A DNA stretch of 64,000 bases from Molanna angustata (Eukaryota > Arthropoda > Insecta > Trichoptera > Molannidae), in the NCBI GenBank assembly GCA_963576475.1, contig OY754970.1, positions 25,789,091-25,853,090 on the forward strand. The letters are read 5' to 3'. The notes under the pieces are model-generated. The model was not told the DNA's origin and ran no database searches. It was given only the letters and a program-made list of their open reading frames with translations. The position numbers and the translations under genes were made by a program. Position 1 is the first letter of the stretch, and each line of letters opens with the position of its first letter. This document shows, one piece after another, positions 45,806-58,524 of this stretch.

Positions 45806-48365
45806 TTTAATTATTTTATTTACATTTTATCACACCATATTTATAATGACAACAATAAGTAGATTACTGCTGCCCAACTAGGAAATCCTGTTCTAGGGCT
45901 AGAAGTTTACAATATTTTTTTATTGACAATTATATACAATTATGAACCAGGTGATTGTTCCCGTTCCACACGTAATATGTGCACAATATCAACTTTCTGC
46001 ACTCACAATGGGCTAATGGGCAAACAATCATATGAGCTCACACAAAACAGACCAACCAGATCCCAATGTCTGCCATAATACCTGTCATAAATCCAATCTC
46101 TGACATGATTTTTATTCATAGAAAGTCATAGAAAGAGACTAGTTAACTATGTTGGTGTAATTAATATGAATCACATGGTATCCTTAATATGAATTAATGT
46201 ATGTATACATTATCTAAATAAAAATATATAAACTATATTATCCAGTACGTTACAGCATTTTAAAAGTTTTGATGCAGAAATCATAAGAAAAAAATGTCTA
46301 TGGAAATCTATGAAGTCAATTAAACTTACAGTTTTGGCTGTAAAGAGGACACATATTTTCTTAGTAGACAAACATATCATGAAAAAACTCATAGTAGATG
46401 GTACCAGTTTAGAAATTGTAAATTTGTGATATCACGACTCTCAACAATTCCATATTACTTAGTGGAGAGTAAAAAATCAGCATAGTAAAAAAAGATACCG
46501 ACCGATCATTGATTTCGGACAGTAAAAATGTATTATGTAAAATACTGGCGAGAATTGCAATAAATCGTAATTAGGTAATAAATAAATCTGGATAAGAGAA
46601 GCCAGTTTGTTGGTCTTTTTATCACTCCAAAGGCAACAGGGTTTTTTATGTTTAGGCGCGACTGGTGGTCTGTGAGATGATGAACCACGCGGTTTTATGT
46701 AAGACAACCAAAAAACCTCATAGACCGCATACAAACCAGGACCTGATTTAAAAAACAGCAATAAGTGCCCCCTTTCTCAATGCTGTCGTATAGTCCCCCC
46801 TGAATCGAGAAATCAAGGCACCTACAGGTAATACATTACGACCTGTCATCGGCTGGTTTACGTGATCACTTTAAGCACGTTTTATTGAATTTTATTAATA
46901 AGATCATTTTAAATTTCAAAGTGTATTCCTTCACTTTAGACTTCGATAATGCGTTGTGGAAGTGTCCAAAGCTTGGTCGTAATGCACAGAGTTTGTGGAT
47001 AAACACTCTTAAAAAAATTATTGATATTTTATTATTTGTATCGTTGCTGTTTTGAAGTTATGCAATTATTAAATTCAAATTCAACTAGATATTTTTTCAG
47101 TGTCAGGGGTGCCTATGTATAATTCTCTTCTGTAATATTCTTTCGGATTTTTTTTATATATTTGACGTCTCATATTTATAAGAATACACTAAATGAACAT
47201 ATTGTGGATCCGGCCCTGACAAAACAGCAACATTGCCAGCTAAGAAAATAAAAATATCCCCCAGTTTTAATATCGGGTCATATTCAAATGTCCGGATCAA
47301 GCTGCGAGTCTAATATATGATAAAGCTAGCCATCTTTTATGGTCGTCTTGTATGAAATAAATAATATAATGCCTACTTATGTACATATCAAGACACATAA
47401 AAAACACACATCAAGAATCAAAATGTCAGAGACTTCACAATTACTGAGCTCAGTAATAACTGTAACAAGGGTAATAAAAATTAACATAACAGTCGATACA
47501 TGATGAGTTAATGTTATTTTGTGTACCTCAGTTAGTTAAATTACTTTTAGGCTCAAAATATATGCGTTAGTAAATACTCTTGGTTTTTGAGTCTGTAGGT
47601 AATCAAAGTTTACAGATCCGATATATTATTATTCTTCTTATAGTGTTTCCAATTATTTGCGTGTATTGCGATTTTGAGGTGTAGGTAGTATAATTATCGG
47701 CAAATAATTTGGAAATGTACATTGACTGCGCAGAGGGATAAAAAATTGAATTTTTCCTCATTGGTATAGTGCAAACCGCCACGACGAAAATTATCAAGTT
47801 GTTTGCCAGAAATTATACCTATGTTCAGCAAATCAAGCAGACAGCGGCCCTACTTTCGAAACTAGATTCCCATTTTATTTTTAATCCACGCTTAAAACCT
47901 TTCAAACTGCCGAATGATTATGAACGTAAATTATTTTTACCCGCTATTTCGACAAGAAAATACCCATCAACTGCGTTATTCTCCATAATAAAGCTAGGTT
48001 CTTAACAAAAAATCGAAATTAGGATTGGGTTCGATGTTATTTATACATCCTTTATTTATTAGCTTCACTTGTCGGTATTGGAATTTTGCATACGACTTTT
48101 AACTATCTTCGGGGTCAGTTAGTCTCATACATGCTGCTCATCTTGCTAGTAATGCAATTTTACTTAAAATTTCTCAACATGTATCACGTAGAAAATACAT
48201 ACTATGAGTTACGTGACTTTTTTTGTGTGTATGGTGTACTGTGAAAACTTTTGTCCTCTGGGAATCTTATATTTGTTAAAGAATCTAATAGAAATGTACT
48301 TCATAAATATGCATTAAGAAATTGTAAACCTTTCAAGAAGAAAAAACGTACACTTATTATGTAGT
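45806..48365. other. Mostly unassigned; one repeat end
   Basis: 46795-46885 is an inverted copy of part of 8445-8605. Frames at 46477-46761 (-) and 47769-48005 (+) are open but have no motif I know and no splice signals I trust. If the last fng exon is in the window it could be here or further left, but I did not find it. Confidence 0.35.
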
Positions 48366-48407
48366 GGGGAGTTTAGTCTTGGGTACAATGCTACAACCCA
48401 CTCGTTT
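48366..48407 (-). mobile_element. T1 element end beside the fng splice donor
   Basis: GTGGGGAGTTTAGTCTTGGG and AACCCACTCGTTTTAT match the outer end of family T1. It stops about 13 bases before the fng exon boundary. Confidence 0.45.
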
Positions 48408-48420
48408 TATAATGTCTCAC

Positions 48421-48598
48421 CTGTTGGGATCATAGTTGGCTTCAAAACCATCCACGCTGACGACATTCCACTCGTCTTTGTTCTTGGAGAAGGAGAAAGA
48501 TACTTGCTCGTGGAGAGTGTCTCTCCGCAGGAACTTCATCGGCTCCAGGTGGGAGTGAAACTGTTCCACTACAGTCAGTGGTTTGCCCAGCAAGTGTT
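48421..48598 (-). CDS. fng: fringe, penultimate coding exon (partial gene)
   Basis: A 178-base internal exon of Fringe, the Golgi GT31-family enzyme that adds GlcNAc to O-fucose on Notch EGF repeats. It encodes 58 full codons plus split codons at both ends: (E)HLLGKPLTVVEQFHSHLEP, then LHEQVSFSF, then WNVVSVDGFEANYDPN. The FHSHLE block and the preceding EHLL are typical of Fringe C-terminal catalytic domains. The acceptor is TTTTTTCTTTAG before 48598; the donor is GTGAGA from 48420. The first two bases complete a Glu codon begun by the exon at 61051-61121, so the two exons join in phase. The exon ends in AG, to be completed (probably Arg) by the last exon, which I could not find. GC content is far above its surroundings. 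The protein assignment rests on remembered family sequence. Confidence 0.9.
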
Positions 48599-48780
48599 CT
48601 AAAGAAAAAAGATACAAAGGTATAAGTAAAAACGACGTTGGTAAATGTTTGAACATAAATATAAAATACGTCACATTCAATTATAAGTAAGCAAACAGCA
48701 AATAAACGAGTATCGATAAATTACTAAAAAGGATTCAGCTTAGGATGAAAATAAAGAGGTAGTTAAATGAATAAAAACAC

Positions 48781-48974
48781 AGGGCTGGGTTGTTTGGAAA
48801 AAAGTAACGGTAATAGTATAGTTAAAATGCCTTGATTTCGTGAAATTATTCAAAAATGCGTCGTTTGACGGCATAAAATTTCAATGAAATCACCAAAATT
48901 ATTGAACAATTTTATGATATCAAAGTATTTTAGCTACATATACTTTAATTTTAATCTTTGTTCGAGAAACACAG
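48781..48974. mobile_element. TA-type MITE, family T2 (copy 2)
   Basis: AGGGCTGGGTTGTTTGG start, GACGGCATAAAATTTCAATG centre, GTTCGAGAAACACAG end: a diverged relative of 25183-25358 in inverted order, inside the fng intron. The TA flanks are no longer clear. Confidence 0.6.
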
Positions 48975-49789
48975 ATTTGATATTGATCGAGAAATACTCG
49001 TTTAAATAAATACTTGATATTACTCTAGATACAAAAATGGATCGATTTTACTAAAGAAATTGAACCAGAAATTAATTTCATGAACATTTTAACACTTTGT
49101 TAATGTAATTTGACTGAGTAATTTAATAGGAATCATTTCAAACAAAGCTGACACTATAACCCAAAGGAGCACTCTTAAAAAAATTAAGAATATATTTTAT
49201 ATAAGTATATTTTCTCGCAATAAAATATTATAATTTTATTTATAACATTCGTGTAACTCATTCAAATATGTACGTATAAATTTAAATAAGTACAACTTAA
49301 TTCTATGGTACAGAATAATGGTATAATGATCTTAAAAACTTTGAGGTAATTTAAGGACTTTTCGGCATTTAATGGACATTAGCGATTCAACAGCGAACTA
49401 TATAAATTTAATGACGCTTAAGCAAATGTATCTTTTATTATCTAGCCGTGTTACGAGTGTTTAAAGAACGCAAACCTTAATAATAAAGGATTTTTATTTT
49501 TAGTCTAAGACTAGTAGTCATGCAATTTATTTAATATGGCTGGCTGCCAATACTTGGTTACATAACACATCATTATTTCTGACATAGCAATCGATAACAT
49601 CTCATCGTTATCTATGGAATAAACTCACATCCAAGTGTGACGTTGACTATATCAATATTTAAACTCGCAACATTGATTTAACTTCTGAAGGGAGACTTTT
49701 GGCACTTCTATCGTTTGTGGATCGTAGCCTCCTCAGGAAATGTGCTCTACTTGTCTCGACATTGTTTTGTCTTTCTCAAGTCCCTTATT

Positions 49790-49925
49790 TATTTATTTAT
49801 TTAAGATTTAGTACACGGTTATATGCATAAACATAATATCAATCACAATTAATCAACCGCGTACACAAAAATCTCACAAGGCAAAGCCTGTCTGTGGGTA
49901 TACCAATTTAAAAATAGTCAAAATT
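49790..49925 (-). mobile_element. LINE 3' end (pair with 54245-54410)
   Basis: Minus strand: TTGGTATACCCACAGACAGG, CTTTGCCTTGTGAGATTTTT, then a TAAATAAATAAATAAAT tail. The copy at 54245-54410 is clearly homologous, with many small differences. Confidence 0.6.
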
Positions 49926-51464
49926 ATTTAAGGATAATAGTCAAGGAAAAAGAAATCTGCATGAACTATTTAATATAATTTTATGTTTGTCTATCTTACT
50001 TCATTTTTGTAATATATAAATTTAAAGTAGTAGGTATCTGGAACATCATTCGGTCGTTATAGAAAAATGAAATATTTGTATAAAAATGGTGTTTTAGGAA
50101 ATATATTTATAATGTGATGAAACTGTCTATTTAAAAAAAAAAAGAGATATTTTAGTTGCTATACTGTCGCTTCATATGTCTCAGAAAAACATCATTTCCA
50201 TGTTATTAAAGAAAAATTCAATACTCTAGTTATGATACAGTTATTTTTATACGAAATTCATATTTCCATTTTCAATCTACCAATTTAATATACCTATCGA
50301 CAGTATTTTTTATTGAACGTTCAAAAAGAAGATAAGTACCTACCTGTCTGAACTGAGGTACATATACTTTTAGAAGGATAGGTATATCTACTTTTTATTA
50401 AATCCCCAGCGATTTCGAAAAAGAGCGTTGGTATAAATTTGTCGAACAGTTAAGGAAAAGTATATATATTGGAATATTTTTTCCATAAATATACACAGAT
50501 AAATTGTTGAATTCATATGTAGGTATATGTACTTATGATATGAAGAACTAAAATTCTAAGAATTTTGAATAATATCTTAAGTAATATATATTTTCATCAT
50601 GTATCATAATTCTATTTTAAAACATGATACAGTTAAATTGAATATCATCAGTAGACAGGAATACCGATTCTCAGAAAATATAACAACTAACAATACGCAG
50701 TTAGTGAATTGTGGGTTTGATAGAAATAATTTGCAGATGAAACTTAGCCCAAAATTGTGAAGAATATAGATAAATATAAACAGAAAATAGACGCTTAGAA
50801 AAACAGTTAAATTTCTTATATTTTTCCAACCTTTTTAGAAATTAAAGAAAAAAGCCGATAGACTTCGCCCAATGCGAGTTCAATGCGTTTACCATATTTT
50901 TTCTATCAACTGCTAAAGCTTTACATTCCTGGGGGCGAAAAAAACGTCTGGTTTTTAAAAAGATGACATAAAACCTTCTTCGAACGACATGTCATAATCT
51001 TAGACGACACGATACTAAAAATAAACGAGATGTTCATACGCAGAATGTTCACCTGGGCGCCTCCAGTTCGTCATTACAACGCAAATGTATTTCCAATAAG
51101 ATCTTAACAGTCTTTACAAAAGTGATATAAGAGATTTACTATACGAGAAGTGAATATTTCTTTATTTTCAAACACGGTATAGTAATAAAAAAGTTATACA
51201 AGTTTTAAAAGTTCCAAGGGATAGTAAAAGTGATCTCAGGAATAGAATATATATTTACATTTACTTATTTTTCACGAGGAAATGACGCATTAAGGTTTTA
51301 TTAGATCAAATAAAATTAAAAGTATTTGACGTTTTTAAGGTCTTTTGATATATTTTGTGTGTCATATAGAATTGAATAAACGACGCGACGTTCCATGTAA
51401 ATAATCTTCAAAAGGGACGACTGTTTATCTACAATTTCCCAGATATCGTATTATGTCATTGTGG

Positions 51465-51600
51465 TGCCGCGCAATTTCAAATACGCGCCTGCGTAGTTGG
51501 CGCATGCGCAGACTTAACATCAAAATTAATCATCATCATTCGCGCGTCTTCCTCTAGCCAACCGAGGTAGTTTCTCCGGAGCAACTTCTAGTACCTTATT
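51465..51600. other. GC-richer patch in the fng intron
   Basis: Contains CGCGCAATTTC, CGCGCCTGCGTAGTTGGCGC and GCATGCGCAG, with several CpG, in otherwise AT-rich intron. No ORF and no repeat partner in the window. It could be a regulatory element or an unrecognised repeat. Confidence 0.3.
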
Positions 51601-52204
51601 TGTGATAGTTATACTAATTTATTTAAATTTTGTTAAGGCCCATGTATACCCTGGGCAAACGGATGTACACAAATATGCACATTAAACTACTTTCTAATGT
51701 ATGATTAATAGTAATTAAAATATTTGAATCGTTAAAAACTCAACTGGTAGATTTTCATTTTCTCTTTCGATTGAAATAAAAATCTACTTCATAGGCCATG
51801 TAGTTTTTATAATTACTTGCAATAAAAAAAAAACAAAAAAGGATTTTAATAAAACTAATTTTACAAGAAAAATATTAAACAAATTCAAATTTCAAAAATC
51901 TAACGCAATAGAATAAAGATGTTAATACAAACTGTTCTTTATTTTCAAAGGCGAATCATTTTGAGGGTACTGGGGAGAAGATTTGACTATAGCCTCTTAA
52001 GTGTGTAAATTCTCAATAAAAGAAAGTTGGTAAGTTTAATACTTACATATATTTATGCTATTATCCATGCTCGATTCTATTTACAACATTTCCACAGTTA
52101 ATTTTGAGGTAGATTTTTGCTACGTAAAGAATACGCTCAGCAAATCCATGAATATTAATATCCATCATCTGTAAGTAGTTATATAATTAATTATAAGGGC
52201 AAAT

Positions 52205-52352
52205 TAGAGCGACGCCGAGGAAAAAGAAAACGTCAGATGTCATGAAGTAACATTTGTGAGTGGACCGGCATCGGAGGCTTCGGATAGAGATGCCTCCTCA
52301 GCAGTGATCGCCAACGTCGGGGGGACCTGATATGGCACGAAGAAGATGAGAC
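52205..52352 (+). mobile_element. LINE tail, 'IREW' family
   Basis: KRQMS, stop, then CEWTGIGGF, then DRDASSAVIANVGGT with TGA in ACCTGATATGGCACG and a GAAGAAGATG tail. It carries a stop and a deletion. Confidence 0.7.
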
Positions 52353-53416
52353 ACCTGCTTCCAAATCATAAACAATATTTTAGGAATACAACAGACTAAC
52401 AACAAAATACTGAATAACATAATTTTTTCTATTTAATATCCTGAATTTTGTAATAATACGAATTGACACTAAACTAATCATCGAAAATGTACGTAAATAA
52501 AATGTATTGTCATCGAGAGCAAATATATTTGAAACACTAACATACATACTCTGAATTCCTCAGAGTACATATTTTAATTAACAATTATCTATACTCAGAA
52601 GTACAGAGAAAACAAAATAACGACAGTATACTAAGAAACACTGATAATCTAATTTCTTTCTTTTAAAGTTCTAAAGAGACAAGATGGGAACCTCACTGTA
52701 AGACTGTCATTAAGACTAGGGTAGGAGTTGGAGAGGGGGAGGTACAGAAAATGAAGGAGAAAGGGAGTGTAATTATCGTTTTAATTGGAAAGAGGAGAGG
52801 AGAGAGAGACTTGTTTTGATAGCGTTTTTTTGGTAAAGCTCGGAAATTTCTATGAACGGAATAATAATTATAGGATGTTCCCCCTAAATGGGAGAGATGC
52901 CACCATTCTGACGAGGTAATCCCCGTGAAACTTCTTTAAAGACTGCAAAGGAGGCCAACTTTCCAACGTGCAATCCGTCGACAGTTTGTTGTTACTTGTT
53001 GCGAAATCTAAAAACTAGAAACTTTACCAACTGCAAAGGGAGTTCCTTCCTAAACTCGGAATGAAACGAAAATTTACGAGTGAAATGGTAAACATAAAAG
53101 CAGGATGATATATTCTAAATGTGAAAGAAAACTCACATCTAGCACCTAATGCTATAGATGATAAAAAATGAGATACTTAATAAATACCATGATAAGAAAC
53201 GAAAAACATTACTTCTTTTATTTTTTATTTTATTTCATCTCAACAGCTATTTCATAAATTGCTCAAAAACATTACACATATCAAAGGCAATAATAGAGAT
53301 GTCTTAAATTATTTTTAAAATAACGCTGAGAATAGATAAGTAAATTCAATATACATATGTTATATAAAATAAATGCAATTAAACAAATATGTAAAGAATA
53401 TTTCACAAACCAAATT

Positions 53417-53980
53417 CACCCTATAGACAATCTAAGAATTGGTCCTCGCACAAATTGGAATGATAAAGATCCCAAAGAAAAATACATCTTTTGGCCAAAA
53501 TCATTATTCATATTATGGGGTGAAGTGGTTTAATGATTTACCAGTGGATATGAGAATAGTGGGGCAAAATAATTTTGGTGGGTTCTTGGTATTGCTGAAA
53601 GACTTTTTGAAGTAACATTTTTCTTGTGTATTCATTGTGTATTGTTTGTTTATTTTCAATTTGTGTATTTTTATTTATTCTACAGAACAATTTTGTATTT
53701 TTTTTCTTCTCTCTTTATATATAATATTATGTATGTTTGTATCTAAATATGTATGTTATTGTAAATAGATTAGTGCCTAGATTAAGATGTATGTATATAA
53801 ATAGATTAAATAGTTGGTAGGTTTTTGAAATGTGACTCACTTCAAAGCACGAGAAAACTCTTTTTGAAGTTGAGTCATAAAAAAAACAAAATTATAATGT
53901 ATCTTTTTAAAAATTGTATATATTGTTGTATTGTGTATTTTTCTTTGTTATTTTTAATAAATAAATAAATAAATAAATAA
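53417..53980 (+). mobile_element. Short LINE derivative, copy 2
   Basis: Same start and end as 5308-5861, with few differences. One extra base near 53455 (CACAAATTGG against CACAAGTGG) shifts the reverse-transcriptase frame, so this copy could not encode even the C-terminal piece. The tail is (AATA)n. Confidence 0.75.
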
Positions 53981-54244
53981 ATAGTGTTTAACTCTGCCAA
54001 TACTGTTTCCACAATACGGTGAGATTTAGTATGGTTAGGTTTAATTTGTCCTTTGGTCACTGCACTTATAACGCATAGTAATTAGATAGTAGTAAAATAT
54101 ATTAAGAAGTAAAAACATATATAAAAATTAATACATATCTACTTTAAACAAAAAATATAAATATAAATCTTTTGAAACAAATAATTATAGTAAGAGTTTG
54201 ATATTGAATTATATAAAGATCATGTTAAACTATGGAGAACATTT

Positions 54245-54410
54245 TTATTTTATTTATTTATTTATTTAAGATTTGGTACACGGTTAACATACAATATACA
54301 TAAACATAATATCAATTATAATAATAAATCAACCGTACACACAAAAATCCCACAAGGCATAGCCTGTCTGTGGGTATACCAATTAAAAATATTCAAAATT
54401 ATTTCGTTAG
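54245..54410 (-). mobile_element. LINE 3' end
   Basis: Minus strand ends AACCGTGTACCAAATC and a (TAAA)n tail. Partner of 49790-49925. Confidence 0.6.
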
Positions 54411-54884
54411 TAACATTAGTTATTTATAAAAATAAAATATAGCAAATTGCTTAGGCAGGAAACAAGTGAAAAATATAAAGTATACAAATTATATATGAAA
54501 AATATACATACACATATTTATATACGAAACATCAATAAGTTTACATGAATCAGCAGACTGACAGCTGTGCTACCAAATATTATACCCGCAGTCGATAGTA
54601 ACAATACTTGGCAAGTACAAGGATATGCATGTCGCAGTCAATCTACACTTTCTAGTTAAAATTGAGAATTTCCAATAATGATAAAAAAAAAAAAATAATA
54701 ATAATAATATAAAAAAATCATTGAACTTTTACACAAGAGCAGAATATTGAGAAAAAGAAAGACATAAGTGCACCAAATTGAAAACCCAACAAGTAAGAAA
54801 CAAATAAATACAAATTATAATAAGGAGGAGTAGATTAATATTAATAAATTCAGAATAAATTTTTAATAGAGTTGTAACACCAAC

Positions 54885-55010
54885 AAGTAAAATCTGTAGT
54901 AGAAATAATAATAGTTTAATAGTTTTACAATTAAACTATTAATAGTTTTACAATTAAATTATTAATGTATTAATAGTTTAAATAAACTATTAACACATTA
55001 ATAGTTTTTA
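54885..55010. repeat. AT-rich palindromic tandem repeats
   Basis: Repeats of TTAATAGTTTTACAATTAAA and AATAGTTTAAATAAACTATT. Self-complementary, likely to form hairpins. No gene. Confidence 0.7.
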
Positions 55011-55178
55011 AATATGAATTCAGCGCTACGCCTTCGAAAGGGGAAAAGACTTGTGGTTTCTTTTATGTTTCGTGGTACATATAGTATTATAAATTCTGAG
55101 ACCTTTATTGTATAAACTATTTTGTGTGCATGTTAATTTCGTTTTATCTCATGATGTAATATGGACATACATAATACA

Positions 55179-55434
55179 CATCATCACGGAATATCCCACA
55201 ATAAAGGGTATCCAGCAACGGGTGTGCGGGTGTGCATTACCTTATAAAGAAGCACGACACATGCACGACACCAGTATCGTCTCACCTAAATATACAAAAT
55301 TCAGAATGAGTGGTGAACCTCATTGCTGAACTATGTGAGACTTATTGTTTGTTGCCTGTTGTATTTTTGATTACCCGGCTCTAATGGGACACCCGAAAAC
55401 GATAATAATAGAAAAAAGCCTGTGCCTCACAGCA
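55179..55434 (-). mobile_element. SINE-like family 3 (copy 5)
   Basis: Minus strand: GTGAGGCACAGGC start, GGTTCACCACTCATTC centre, GATATTCCGTGATGATG end. Confidence 0.7.
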
Positions 55435-55449
55435 TAGATAAGATATATA

Positions 55450-57485
55450 TAATTTTTATAATACCTAACAGATTTGTTTTTTTACTTGTGTCACTCTTTC
55501 ACGCTCATACACATCAAATAATATTCACTCTCGCGCACGTACCACACACAATTAGTTGAGATATGTAATAAGTTTGGCTTTTGTATAAGGGGAATGATTT
55601 CTAAGAAAAGGTTTCATATTATCATGGTTAAAATATTTTTGTTTTGACATAAATCAAATAGATCGTTTTGAGATAATTCGAATATTTGTATGCTATATAT
55701 AAATTAACACACGTAACCATTAAAAACAGTTCAAATGTTATATATGTGAATATTGGTAACTTTTCTCATCGTTATATCATGGTAAATTATGCCTTCCTTG
55801 CGTGATCTGGTTAACCTGAAATAATATTGACATAATTACAGTGCTATATTTGGAAAACAGACTTGTTATGCGAGGGAATAGGTTAAAGAATTTGTAAATT
55901 CAAGGTAGTTGGATACCAACGATTAAATTTGTATTAGAGTTATGGAAAATTTTAAGGAGGTATTCAAAAATCTATTAGCATGAATTTTTGAACAAAGCCG
56001 TGTACTTTGAGAGGCGGTATACTTTCAAAATACTATTCGAAATGGATGTTTCATTATCGCCCACAGAGGTGAAAATTACAGTCGGGGGGTGGGTAGCTAG
56101 CGTCGAAATAACTGATTAAGGGTAGCTTTGGTACCTGAACAGGTTGGGGAAGTTATTGACTTGTAAATTTCCAACGGTGATCCGGTTAATTCAGGTATGA
56201 TATAGTGCAAACCCGTATTGGTCTTGGTAGTTTCATGTTTCTATATTCATGCTATATACTCGAATACATACAACTCACAGGCTATTTTACAGTAGGTACC
56301 TAGGTACGTTATAAAATATATACGTTTTCAAGTTTTACATAATAAATAACTAACATTAAAACGTAGAGAATCATTTTGTTGAAAAGCATCAGGACGTTTT
56401 GTATGCATAAAGAATTAATCTGTAAAAACATTTGTTATAATGAATTAGTGGGTATGTAAATATTATATCAGACCGAGCGCTTAACAATAGGATACAAGAG
56501 AAAATAATGTCGGTTTGACGAAACTCGTTTAAAAATATAAAATAAAACACTTCTTAATAACTTAACTACATAATTTGAAAATTACTACAACTAGCTAAAT
56601 AACTTCATTAAACTTAACAATGCCTACAATGAAAAGAACATTATTCGAGGAAGTGAAGTCACAACTTAAAAATTATACAAATTATGATATTAGGCTGAGT
56701 TATGAAACAGTATTAAACACATCATTTATACTCTTTTATAATACATAATTATTCAGCAGCTTGATATAGGTAGTATACTTTTCAGTTTCATTATTTAAAT
56801 AACAAACATTTTACTAATTTTATATCAACCACGTATTTTACAAAATAAATGAATAATCTTTTTGAAAGAAAAGGCAAAATACGGCAAGAATACCATTGTC
56901 AAAAAGAGGATTAGATATAATATTAAGTGTGTCATTTGAGACAGGAGAAAATCGTGGAACTTATTATGGATTTTAATAAAATGATTAATTAATGTAATGA
57001 AATGTTTATGAAGATTAGATGCCATTACGGTAGTTTCTCACATTATTATTATCAAGGAATATATTAAATCGTTTAATGCATACTTAACATAGATATATAT
57101 TTAATGTGATAGAATATTAATACCTTATTACTTAGTATAAGGAAATTCTTAAAGCTCCCTTTTAATTTATTATTAGCAAAAGCAACACCTTTAACATGTA
57201 GGTATGCCAAGAGATCCACATTTATTGAATAATCATTAAATTATTGATGTGGCTCAGAATATTTTGATTAATATAATATGTCCGTTTTATGGGCACAGAT
57301 AATAATTATTAATAGTTGCTGTACATGGGACTCAAAATGAGGGAGAAATAAAATGAAAAGATAAAAATTGAGAAAGTGTTAATCTTACAAAAAAGAAAAC
57401 ACATATTTTGAAGTTCTTATAATATGAAAATTCAACAGCTTTAAACTGACCAAATACGATGCGAAAAATACTGTATTTTTGCCCT
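55450..57485. other. Intron DNA, unassigned
   Basis: AT-rich with short frames lacking motifs. No repeat shared with the rest of the window was noticed. Confidence 0.35.
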
Positions 57486-57489
57486 TCAT

Positions 57490-57635
57490 AACTGATGATT
57501 ATGAAGACGTAATATGTCATGACTCCGCAATAGTCGTGAGCGGACTGGCATCAGAGAAGTTGGCCACTTGTTCCGGAGTGAGTCGGGCAGAGATGCTTTC
57601 TCGATAGAAATCCCTAAAGTCAGGGAGACCTGTAG
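57490..57635 (+). mobile_element. LINE tail, 'IREW' family
   Basis: Reads LRNS.E.TGIREVGHLFRSES, then GRDAFSIEI with frame breaks. It is the most decayed of the four copies and lacks the GAAGAAG tail in place. A different sequence, AAGCCGGTTGCAGACCAAAA, starts directly after it. Confidence 0.6.
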
Positions 57636-58197
57636 CCTTAAGCCGGTTGCAGACCAAAAGCTAAGCCAGATACGGCCAAACTAGGAATATGTTGCGTGCA
57701 CACCATAAACTAAGCGAACGTCAGTGATGTGCAGTCTGTTATTGATTTAGACGGAGGTGAGCGGTTGGATTAGGTAATATTATGATCGACGACATATGGG
57801 TTCATGACGAATTCATTCGACTCTTAGAAAAAGAAGGTTGTCACTGTCTTATTAGTTAAAGAAGAAACCCAATTTTAGATTTTGAATAAGCAGACACATT
57901 CAATTTCGGCAAACAATCGGAGAGTTAAGGACTTTAGTTTTAGAAATACACAATGAACATTTTCAGTTGTATTATCGAGCACAGTTTAATGAGTCGTTGT
58001 CATTGATCACCGGATATATAAAACTATATTGCAATTTTGTGATCCAATCGAAATTGGTATCGGATTTGAGGGTCAAGGGTGGAGCCGTTAATATGGCACG
58101 AAAAAAAGACTGACCACTCTATGCTACTGTCATCTATTAAAAACGACCCAAACACCGACTTATAAGATCAACTCAGTACAAGATATGTGTCATTTTT

Positions 58198-58520
58198 TTA
58201 TAATAAATCATACCTAGCTTTGATACTTTGAAAGAATGAATATTTCTCTGAAATAAGAAAGTACCTACATCTGGTACACGTTCGACTTCCTAATACAATC
58301 TTCGAAATGACAGAAAATTGTTTTCGTTGCGAAAGACCTTCTTTGATTGCTTTCCCAAACGTTTTGAATAATGTATCTGCTTGTTCTAGCATCCTCACTT
58401 GGTCGGTTTCCTTAATTTTTAAGTGTGAGAAGAACTGTCATAGATGGTCTGCGTGTTGTATCCAGTCTAAAATATTCACAATGGCGTGTATTTGGTTAAA
58501 ATTACACACTTTTACAACGT
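58198..58520 (-). pseudogene. Decayed ORF of unknown origin
   Basis: One minus-strand frame with a single in-frame TGA reads NFNQIHAIVNILDWIQHADH, then FFSHLKIKETDQVRMLEQAD, then LFKTFGKAIKEGLSQRKQF and ends in a CTRC-containing stretch. It looks like real, soluble, helical protein rather than AT-driven noise, and matches no LINE block I know. It could be a processed pseudogene piece, a DNA transposon relic or a chance frame. Host exon status is unlikely because of the stop. Confidence 0.4.
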
Positions 58521-58524
58521 GACA

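Noticed and set aside
48417..48680. 87-codon ORF starting upstream of the fringe exon
   Set aside because: The first 27 codons are intron; the acceptor AG before 48598 and the phase with the previous exon decide the start.
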